A DNA stretch of 12,857 nt from DATAFO01 sp046728935 (GTDB lineage Bacteria > Actinomycetota > Thermoleophilia > Solirubrobacterales > 70-9). Positions within the stretch are counted from its first letter, which is position 1, and each line of letters begins with the position of its first letter. The position numbers and the translations under genes were made by a program. Below the pieces are notes generated by a model. The model made no database searches. It saw nothing but the letters and a program-made list of their open reading frames with translations, and was not told where the DNA came from. The DNA is taken from assembly GCA_046728935.1 (NCBI GenBank), contig JBKPFS010000058.1, positions 1 to 12,857 of the forward strand, read 5' to 3'. Below are positions 1 to 6,407 of the stretch, piece by piece.

Positions 1-87
1 CCCGACGGCGATCCCCCAGAGCACCGAAGGCTTCGGTGCGGAGACCGTGACCCCATCCTCGCCCCGAGCGAGTCCGGAACCCTTCAT
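1..87 (-). CDS. N-terminus of an unidentified protein, cut by left edge
   Basis: A reading frame starts with ATG at 87 and stays open for 29 codons to the window edge. The visible protein begins MKGSGLARGEDGVTVSAPKP and becomes hydrophobic at the end (SVLWGIAVG), which could be the start of a membrane segment or signal anchor. The main support is a strong purine-rich ribosome-binding site 5 bases upstream. The gene lies on the same strand as thrB and downstream of the decayed gene at 203-475. No family can be recognised from 29 residues. The start is fairly convincing, but whether the gene is intact cannot be seen here. Confidence 0.5.
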   Translation of the reverse strand, partial: MKGSGLARGEDGVTVSAPKPSVLWGIAVG

Positions 88-92
88 GTTTG

Positions 93-103
93 CCTTCCTC
101 TCC
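93..103 (-). promoter_or_regulatory. Ribosome-binding site for the left-edge gene
   Basis: On the minus strand this reads GGAGAGGAAGG. Five bases (CAAAC) separate it from the ATG at 87. It is the strongest Shine-Dalgarno match in this end of the window and the main reason to believe in the partial gene. No convincing -35/-10 pair was seen between 104 and 202. Confidence 0.55.
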
Positions 104-202
104 GTGGACCGAGACTTGACCCTCAAGCGCGACCGGCCGCATGAGCCGGAAGCGAGCGGGAGGGATCAGACGCGGCGTCCAAAAACGACCATACACCGAC
201 GC

Positions 203-475
203 CTAGCCGCCGTGGGAGTGCCAGTAGCGCACGAGGTCCATGCGGTTGCTCCCGCCCGACATCTCGACCGTCGAGACGAGGCCCACGCGCGGCGCATACA
301 GCTTCTACTCGAGCGCCCTCGGCTCGAGCGCCGTCGTCTCCCTGGTCATGAGCACGTGCGTGAAGCGCCCTCGTGGCACCTCGACGCGCTCGCGCAGGCT
401 CAGGATCTCGGAGCGGTCCGCGGCCCTGCCGGCGTAGTGCTGCTGCCGGAACCGCATCCCCACCGCCGCGGGATG
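203..475 (-). pseudogene. Decayed C-terminal remnant of an uncharacterised secreted-type protein
   Basis: Read on the minus strand, this stretch encodes about 90 residues resembling the C-terminal third of an uncharacterised actinobacterial protein family recalled from memory, usually about 230-260 residues. Recognisable pieces are VGMRFRQQHYAGRAADRSEI, HVLMTRETTALEPRALE and KLYAPRVGLVSTVEMSGGSN, ending in WHSHGG and a TAG at 203-205. Between ALE and KLYAP lies an in-frame TAG (305-307), where intact relatives have a coding residue; a single C-to-T change of CAG would explain it. The N-terminal two thirds are missing: thrB ends only 25 bases upstream. It lacks its 5' half and has a nonsense codon, so it is called a pseudogene. 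The family match is from memory and was not searched; a sequencing error at 305-307 would remove the stop but not the truncation. Confidence 0.65.
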
Positions 476-500
476 AAACGACGCTGAAAGCCGGGGGCGA

Positions 501-1388
501 TCAGAGCTCGGGGACGTCCGCGCCGAGCGGAGAGAACGGCACCCGGCGCACCTGCGCCCAATCGCCGGCCGCGTCCTCGGCGGCGGCGGAGACCTTGCCG
601 GTGTCCTGCCAGAAGCACCACAGGAGCACCGTCGGGCCGGCGCCTGAGATCGAGGCGCCGATCGCCCCGAGCTCGCGCGCCTTCTCGACCAGCTCCATCG
701 AGCGCTCGTAGAGGCCTCGCCGCGCGGGCTGATGCAGACGATCCTCGAGCCCGCGTGCGATCAGGGTCAGGTCGGAGCGCTCGATGCCGAGCACGAGCTG
801 CGAGGCTGCGGCGACGTTGGCGACGGCGTCAGTGACCGAGATCGACGAGGGCATCGCGGCGCGTGCGTCGGCGGTCGCGACCTCCTCCTGCGGGATGACG
901 ATGACCGCCTCCACCCCCTCGGGCGGATCCAGGCGCACCGGAGCGGGAGGCTCGCCCGCGCCGTCGGCGGATGGGCAGAGCACGAAGCCGCCGTAGAGCG
1001 CGGCGCCGACGTTGTCGGGGTGCCCCTCGAGCTCGACGGCCCTCGCGTAGACCTCGCCGCGCGACAGCCCGAGCTCGTACAGGTGGTCCGCGGCCAGCAG
1101 CCCCGCGACGATCGCTGCCGCGCTCGAGCCGAGCCCGCGGGCGAGCGGGATCTCGCTGCGGATCTCGAAGCGCAGGCCGTCGGCGGGGTGAAGGCTCTCG
1201 AAGGCGCTCACGCAGAGGTTCGAGCGGTCCCCCGGCACCGAGGCGTCGCCGGGGTCGACCGCGAACTCGCCCGCCTCCGTAACCTCGAGCTCGAGCTGGA
1301 GCGAGAGCGCCGCCCCGAGCACGTCATATCCGGGCCCGAGGTTCGCGGACGAGGCCGGCACCCGGACGACTCGCCGGCGCGCGGTCAT
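501..1388 (-). CDS. thrB: Homoserine kinase
   Basis: A 295-residue cytosolic GHMP-family kinase that phosphorylates L-homoserine with ATP to O-phospho-L-homoserine, the branch step toward threonine. The N-terminal PASSANLGPGYDVLG (11-25) is typical of ThrB. The GHMP ATP-binding motif PLARGLGSSAAA is at 81-92, EGHPDN at 121-126, and the C-terminal glycine motif SGAGPT at 248-253. Length matches the family (about 300). The chosen ATG at 1388 lies one base after the stop of the thioredoxin-like gene, so translation is probably coupled. The frame stays open upstream to 1829 but only overlaps that gene and lacks ThrB character. No thrC or homoserine dehydrogenase gene is adjacent here, which is less usual. 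No clear Shine-Dalgarno precedes the start. Confidence 0.95.
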   Translation of the reverse strand: MTARRRVVRVPASSANLGPGYDVLGAALSLQLELEVTEAGEFAVDPGDASVPGDRSNLCVSAFESLHPADGLRFEIRSEIPLARGLGSSAAAIVAGLLAADHLYELGLSRGEVYARAVELEGHPDNVGAALYGGFVLCPSADGAGEPPAPVRLDPPEGVEAVIVIPQEEVATADARAAMPSSISVTDAVANVAAASQLVLGIERSDLTLIARGLEDRLHQPARRGLYERSMELVEKARELGAIGASISGAGPTVLLWCFWQDTGKVSAAAEDAAGDWAQVRRVPFSPLGADVPEL

Positions 1389-1389
1389 C

Positions 1390-1932
1390 TCACGGGCGCC
1401 ACTTGATCGAGCAGCCGACCGCCTCGGTGCGCCCGCGCGGAGGATCGTCGCCGGCGATGAGCGCGTCGAGCGCCTCGCGGAGCCAGGCGGCATTCTGGGA
1501 GGGGTCCTGGTGGTCCGCGTCGGGAGCGCCCTCGTAGCGAAGGCGCAGATCCGAGTCGAGCACGAACAGGTGCGGGGTGGCCTTCGCGCCCCAGGCCCGC
1601 GCGGCGTCCTGGGACTCATCCCACAGGTAGGGGAATGGCCACTGCTCGCGCTCGACCCGCTCGCGCATCGCATCCGGGGAGTCGGCCGGGTAGCGCTCCG
1701 GATCGTTGGAGTTGACGGCGAGGAATCGCACGCCGCGGTCCGCGTAGTCGTTCGCCGCCTGGACCAGGCGATCGTGCCAGGCCAGGGCGTAGGGGCAGTG
1801 GTTGCAGGTCCAGAAGACGACCGTCGCAAGCGTCTCGCCCGGCATCGGCAACGTGATCAGATCGCCGGAGGTGTCGGGAAGCTCCAGGGGCGGCGCCAGG
1901 GCGCCTGTCTCGAATCCGTCGGCGTCGCTCAT
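1390..1932 (-). CDS. Thioredoxin-fold redox protein (AhpC/TSA-like) with CNHC site
   Basis: A 180-residue protein of the thioredoxin-like superfamily, redoxin/AhpC-TSA type. A beta strand (VVFW) leads into the active site WTCNHCPY, with Cys43 and Cys46. A cis-proline loop ATPHLFVLD follows, with Pro120. Near the C-terminus is GCSIKW (173-178), a motif I associate with this CNHCPY subfamily, which carries a third cysteine (Cys174). No signal peptide or membrane segment is seen, so it should be cytosolic. The likely role is thiol-disulfide exchange or peroxide reduction; the substrate is unknown. Its ATG overlaps the stop of the preceding gene as ATGA, and thrB starts one base after its own stop, giving a tightly coupled trio. 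Confidence 0.85.
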   Translation of the reverse strand: MSDADGFETGALAPPLELPDTSGDLITLPMPGETLATVVFWTCNHCPYALAWHDRLVQAANDYADRGVRFLAVNSNDPERYPADSPDAMRERVEREQWPFPYLWDESQDAARAWGAKATPHLFVLDSDLRLRYEGAPDADHQDPSQNAAWLREALDALIAGDDPPRGRTEAVGCSIKWRP

Positions 1933-2282
1933 CCTTCGCCTCGCCCAGCGGTCGCCTGGAGCCCGATCGCAAGCGCCTCACGAACGTCCTCGCGATCCGG
2001 GAGCGCGGAGACGCGCCCATCGCGCAGCCGGTAGATGCGGCAGGTTAGCCCCACCGGCTCGTCGCCGGGGGCCTGAACGTCCCGCCCGTCGACGCGAATC
2101 GTCGGCGAGCCCACGAACTCCTCGCGCTGCGCGTCGGCATCGGTGTTTATCTCCCGCGCCTCGACTTTGTCCGGATCGAGACCGGCGACCGCCATCTCCT
2201 CGCGCAGCTCGGCGAGTGCCCGCTCCCATGAGGGACAGCCGCGCCACCAGAGGAACTCCACGTTCGGGGCGTTTTCGGACAT
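1929..2282 (-). CDS. Small thioredoxin-fold protein with a single N-terminal cysteine
   Basis: A 117-residue protein resembling the small thioredoxin-like proteins often annotated near alkylmercury-lyase or glutaredoxin-like families. It starts with a strand (VEFLWW) followed by GCPSW, with Cys16. A cis-proline-like segment FVGSPTIRVDG has Pro60, and a second cysteine is in LTCRIY (Cys81). It has CPSW rather than CxxC, so a classical two-cysteine disulfide reductase is unlikely. A one-cysteine mechanism or metal/thiol binding is possible. The gene is coupled to the CxxC protein by a 4-base ATGA overlap, which suggests they act together. The ATG at 2282 has no clear Shine-Dalgarno; a GTG at codon 8 (NVEFLWW) is an alternative start. 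The function is inferred only from the fold. Confidence 0.75.
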   Translation of the reverse strand: MSENAPNVEFLWWRGCPSWERALAELREEMAVAGLDPDKVEAREINTDADAQREEFVGSPTIRVDGRDVQAPGDEPVGLTCRIYRLRDGRVSALPDREDVREALAIGLQATAGRGEG

Positions 2283-2325
2283 GAGTCAAATGTACGAGGC
2301 CGGGCGCTTGACACCCAGTGGCAGG

Positions 2326-3309
2326 TCAGTCGGCGCCCTGGAGGGCTCCGCTTCGCCCGACGATCGCGCCGGCCACAATGCCGCCGGCGGGCACCTCGGC
2401 TCCGGGCATCAGCACGGATTCCTTGATTCGCGACCCGGCCCCGATCCTGGCCCCGGGCCCCACGATCGCGGGGCCGTCGATCCTCACGCCCTCGGCGAGC
2501 AGGGCGCCTTCGCCCACCAGCACGCGGCCGTTGATCCCCGGCTCGCCCCCATTGGGATCGACCTCGCCCGTCATGACCTCTCCGCCGAGCTCTACCTCGA
2601 CCGCGCCCTCGACGGCGTCGAGGTTGCCCTGCAGGTACTCCGCCAGGGAGCCGACGTCGTTCCAGTAGCCATCGGTGACGTGGACGTAGAAGGGAACGTC
2701 GTGCTCGAGCAGCGCCGGGAAGACGTCGAGCGCGAAGTCCACCTCACGCTGATCCGGGAAGTAGTCGAAGACCTCCGGCTCGAGCACGTAGATCATGCAG
2801 TTGGCGAGGTCCGAGAGCGCCTCCGCCGGATCGGGCTTCTCCTGGAAGCCCTGCACGCGGCCATCGGCGCCCGCGACCACCACCCCGACCTCGCTCACGT
2901 TCGGCGTCCGCTTCGTCGCGAGGGTCGCGATTCCGTCGTTGGCCCGGTGCGCGTCGGCCAGGGCCGCGAGGTCGACGTCGGTGAGCGCGTCGGCGGCCAT
3001 CACCAAGAAGGGATCCGAGCCGAAGAACTCGCGGACGTTTCGCACCCCGCCGGCCGTGCCCAGCAGCTCCTCCTCGTAGGCGTAGGTCAGCTCGACGCCG
3101 AGGTCCGACCCGTCGCCGAAGCGGGCGCGGATCGCGTCCGGGAACCAGTGCAGGTTGGCGATCAGCTCGCGGACCCCGCGCCGGGCGAGCAGCCCCAGGA
3201 TGTGCTCCATGATCGGCCGGTTTGCCACCGGCACCAGCGGTTTCGGCATCTCGTATGTGATCGGCCGCAGGCGCGTGCCCAGGCCCGCCGCCATTACCAT
3301 GCCCCTCAC
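2326..3309 (-). CDS. Sugar-phosphate nucleotidyltransferase (NDP-sugar pyrophosphorylase)
   Basis: A 327-residue cytosolic enzyme that joins a sugar 1-phosphate to an NTP, releasing pyrophosphate. Product is probably GDP-mannose or dNDP/UDP-glucose; the base and sugar cannot be read from sequence. The N-terminal Rossmann-like domain has the signature AAGLGTRLRP (7-16) and PKPLVPV (22-28). It also has ELLGTAGG (81-88), GFQEKP (154-159) and GYWNDVG (214-220). The C-terminal part (about 259-320) has short hexapeptide-like repeats such as VRIDGPAIVGPGARIG, typical of a left-handed beta-helix tail. The usual NGD metal site is replaced by AAD (105-107), keeping the aspartate. The GTG at 3309 gives the normal start MRGMVMAAG; an ATG at 3300 is the alternative. 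It diverges from ahcY and is a paralogue of the gene at 10908-11957. Confidence 0.88.
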   Translation of the reverse strand: MRGMVMAAGLGTRLRPITYEMPKPLVPVANRPIMEHILGLLARRGVRELIANLHWFPDAIRARFGDGSDLGVELTYAYEEELLGTAGGVRNVREFFGSDPFLVMAADALTDVDLAALADAHRANDGIATLATKRTPNVSEVGVVVAGADGRVQGFQEKPDPAEALSDLANCMIYVLEPEVFDYFPDQREVDFALDVFPALLEHDVPFYVHVTDGYWNDVGSLAEYLQGNLDAVEGAVEVELGGEVMTGEVDPNGGEPGINGRVLVGEGALLAEGVRIDGPAIVGPGARIGAGSRIKESVLMPGAEVPAGGIVAGAIVGRSGALQGAD

Positions 3310-3330
3310 GCCGGCCAGGCTATAGACAGC

Positions 3331-3336
3331 AGGAGA
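3331..3336 (+). promoter_or_regulatory. Ribosome-binding site of ahcY
   Basis: AGGAGA lies 3 bases (AGC) before the ATG at 3340. It settles that start against the in-frame upstream extension, which overlaps the divergent nucleotidyltransferase gene. The whole divergent spacer is about 30 bases, and the only AT-rich piece is GCTATAGAC around 3319-3327. Confidence 0.7.
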
Positions 3337-3339
3337 AGC

Positions 3340-4761
<1,422 letters not shown>

Positions 4762-4786
4762 CGCAAGGACGCGAATCGCGGCCGGC

Positions 4787-4826
4787 CTGGCGCTATTTGC
4801 ACCCCTGTAGGTGCGAAAGGCGCCAG
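4787..4826 (+). terminator. Strong 17-bp hairpin between ahcY and arfB
   Basis: The left arm (4787-4803, starting CTGGCGC and ending GCACC) pairs with the right arm (4810-4826, starting GGTGC and ending GCGCCAG) around the 6-base loop CCTGTA. There is one A-A mismatch (4795/4818) and two G-T wobbles; the other 14 pairs are Watson-Crick. No T-run follows. It may be a non-canonical terminator for ahcY, an attenuator or mRNA-end stabiliser, or a structure that controls access to the arfB ribosome-binding site 4 bases beyond it. The pairing is read directly from the sequence; the role is inferred. Confidence 0.7.
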
Positions 4827-4829
4827 ACG

Positions 4830-4835
4830 AGGTGA
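4830..4835 (+). promoter_or_regulatory. Ribosome-binding site of arfB
   Basis: AGGTGA, five bases (TTTGA) before the ATG at 4841. The same AGGTGA core precedes the isomerase and ABC ATPase starts on the other strand, in each case just after a GC hairpin. Confidence 0.6.
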
Positions 4836-4840
4836 TTTGA

Positions 4841-5239
4841 ATGAGCGCGCCGCCTGAGATTCCCGACAGCGAGATCGAGCTGCGCGCCAGCCGCTCCTCC
4901 GGGCCCGGCGGCCAGCACGCGAACGTGACCGCATCGCGGATCGAGGCGGTCTTCGACATCGACGCCTCCACGACGCTCACGGACGATCAGAAGCGTCGCC
5001 TTCGCGCCCGCTACGGACCCCGGGTGACGGCTGTGGCCCAGGACACGCGCGGCCAGGCCCGCAACCGGGAGCTAGCGCTGACGCGCCTGCGGGAACGGAT
5101 CGCCGGCGGCCTGCGCACACGCCGGCGCCGTCGCGCCACGAGGCCGAGCCGGGCGGCGCGCGAGCGTCGCCTCGCCTCCAAGCGCCGCCGCTCCGAGCTC
5201 AAGCGGTCCCGGCGGGCGCCGGCGCCGGACGGCGAGTAG
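4841..5239 (+). CDS. arfB: Alternative ribosome-rescue factor / peptidyl-tRNA hydrolase ArfB
   Basis: A 132-residue protein with the class I release-factor catalytic domain and no codon-recognition domain, as in ArfB/YaeJ/ICT1. The segment RASRSSGPGGQHANVTASRI (16-35) contains the GGQ loop (23-25), which enters the peptidyl-transferase centre and hydrolyses peptidyl-tRNA on stalled ribosomes. The C-terminal half, from about residue 85, is very rich in Arg and Lys (for example RTRRRRRATR), matching the basic tail that lies in the empty mRNA channel. Length is normal (about 140 in the family). The last 41 bases overlap the 3' end of the convergent antiporter gene, so the extreme tail (about 13 residues) is encoded opposite the antiporter C-terminus. 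Confidence 0.9.
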   Translation: MSAPPEIPDSEIELRASRSSGPGGQHANVTASRIEAVFDIDASTTLTDDQKRRLRARYGPRVTAVAQDTRGQARNRELALTRLRERIAGGLRTRRRRRATRPSRAARERRLASKRRRSELKRSRRAPAPDGE

Positions 5240-6395
5240 CCGCACGGCGCACCGCCGAGCCGACGAACGGGTAGATCAGCGTCGAGAGCATCGCCGCCCC
5301 GACGAGTCCCGCGGCGGTCGAGGAGCGCATCTCGCCGACCTCGATCGCGAGCGTCGTGATCGCGACCACGAGCGGCAGCTCGGTGGCGCTGAAGAAGGCC
5401 AGCGCCAGGCGGTCGCGCGCATCGAGCGCGCGGCGGTAGAGCAGAACCGCGGGCACTCCTCGGACGACGAGGAAGAGGCAGAAGAAGAGCGTCACCTTGC
5501 CCAGCGCCGCCGCCGACCCAAGCGCGTCGAGGTCGAAGTTGATCCCGCTCTCGATGAAGAAGAACGGGATCAGGAAGCCGAACCCGACGGCCGTCAGCTT
5601 CGACTCGAACGACCCCAGCTCGCGGCCGCGGAGCGCAGCGCGCACGATCATCCCTGCGACGAAGCCCCCGAGCAGGAGCTCCAGCCCGAGCTCGCTGGCG
5701 AGCAGGACGAGGCCGAAGACGAGCACGACCGCGATCCTCACCGCCAGCTGGCTCGACGTCTCCAGCGTGCGCTCGAGCGCCGAGAAGCCCTCCCAGGCGA
5801 GACGCATCGAGGCGAGCGCAAGGACCAGGGCGAGAGCCACGAAGGCGACGAGGATCAGCGCCTCGTGCGCAGGGTGCGTTGTCGAGAGCACGAGCGTGAT
5901 CAGCAGGATCGGGCCGAACTCCCCCACCGCCCCCGCGGCCATCAGGTAGGTGCCGAACCGGGTGCGCAGCTCGCCGCCGTCACGCAGGATCGGGAGCAGC
6001 GTGCCGAGCGCCGTCGTCGCCAGCGCCGAGCCGGTGTAGAGGTAGGAGACGACGACGCCCGCCGCCGCCAGCGCGCCGCCGATGCCGTACGCGAGCGCGA
6101 GCGAGAGCAGCCACCCCCACGCCCCGAGCGTCAGCGGCCGCCCGCGAATGCGCTCGAACTCGATCTCGTACCCCGCGAAGAAGAACAGCATCCCAAGACC
6201 GAGGTTGGAGAAGAAGTTGATGAAGCCGTCGCTCTGGGCGAGGTCGAGCACCTGGGGCCCGATCAGGATCCCGAGGAAGAGCTCGATCACGACCACCGGC
6301 GGCGCATAGGGACGCGGTACGGAGACGACGATGACTGCGGCGAGCGCCGCCGTTAGGACGATGAAGAAAAAGGAGGTGGCGTCGACGTCGATCAA
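5199..6395 (-). CDS. Kef-type monovalent cation:proton antiporter (CPA2 family)
   Basis: A 398-residue inner-membrane protein with about 12 hydrophobic segments that should exchange Na+ or K+ for protons. Family-like features include NLGLGMLFFFAGYEIEF (64-80), the unwound-helix-type segment ALATTALGTLLPILRD (124-139), GAVGEFGPILL (155-165), GFLIPFFFIESGINFDL (273-289) and ATELPLVVAITTLA (337-350). It ends in a short Ala/Pro/Arg tail and lacks the cytosolic RCK/TrkA-N domain of KefB/KefC, so ligand gating of that type is absent. The start is taken as TTG at 6395, 12 bases after the permease stop; no ATG or GTG lies nearby in frame. It is probably cotranscribed with the ABC genes and overlaps arfB tail-to-tail. 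Ion specificity cannot be assigned. Confidence 0.88.
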   Translation of the reverse strand: MIDVDATSFFFIVLTAALAAVIVVSVPRPYAPPVVVIELFLGILIGPQVLDLAQSDGFINFFSNLGLGMLFFFAGYEIEFERIRGRPLTLGAWGWLLSLALAYGIGGALAAAGVVVSYLYTGSALATTALGTLLPILRDGGELRTRFGTYLMAAGAVGEFGPILLITLVLSTTHPAHEALILVAFVALALVLALASMRLAWEGFSALERTLETSSQLAVRIAVVLVFGLVLLASELGLELLLGGFVAGMIVRAALRGRELGSFESKLTAVGFGFLIPFFFIESGINFDLDALGSAAALGKVTLFFCLFLVVRGVPAVLLYRRALDARDRLALAFFSATELPLVVAITTLAIEVGEMRSSTAAGLVGAAMLSTLIYPFVGSAVRRAATRRPAPAPAGTA

Positions 6396-6407
6396 GGCGG
6401 CGGCACC

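Noticed and set aside
88..202. Promoter or small RNA in the gap before the left-edge gene
   Set aside because: Apart from the ribosome-binding site at 93-103, no paired -35/-10 elements or clear hairpin were seen.
400..621. Minus-strand 73-codon frame overlapping the thrB end and the remnant
   Set aside because: It is Arg/Gly-rich and out of frame with both thrB and the recognisable remnant; it looks like a shadow frame.
2308..2313. TTGACA resembling a -35 box on the plus strand
   Set aside because: No -10 match at a workable distance and no plus-strand gene follows before ahcY, more than 1 kb away.
2302..2338. Possible terminator around the stop of the first nucleotidyltransferase gene
   Set aside because: GGGCGC/GCGCCC and TGAC/GTCA can pair, but the stems are short, separated by unequal internal loops and lack a T-run. 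This is close to chance for such GC content.
2143..3339. In-frame upstream extension of ahcY by about 400 residues
   Set aside because: It overlaps the opposite-strand nucleotidyltransferase gene and is not AdoHcy hydrolase-like. The ATG at 3340 has a good ribosome-binding site and gives the normal length.
3310..3339. SAH riboswitch upstream of ahcY
   Set aside because: The leader between the divergent genes is only about 30 bases, too short for the riboswitch unless it lay inside the opposite gene, and no such fold was recognised there.
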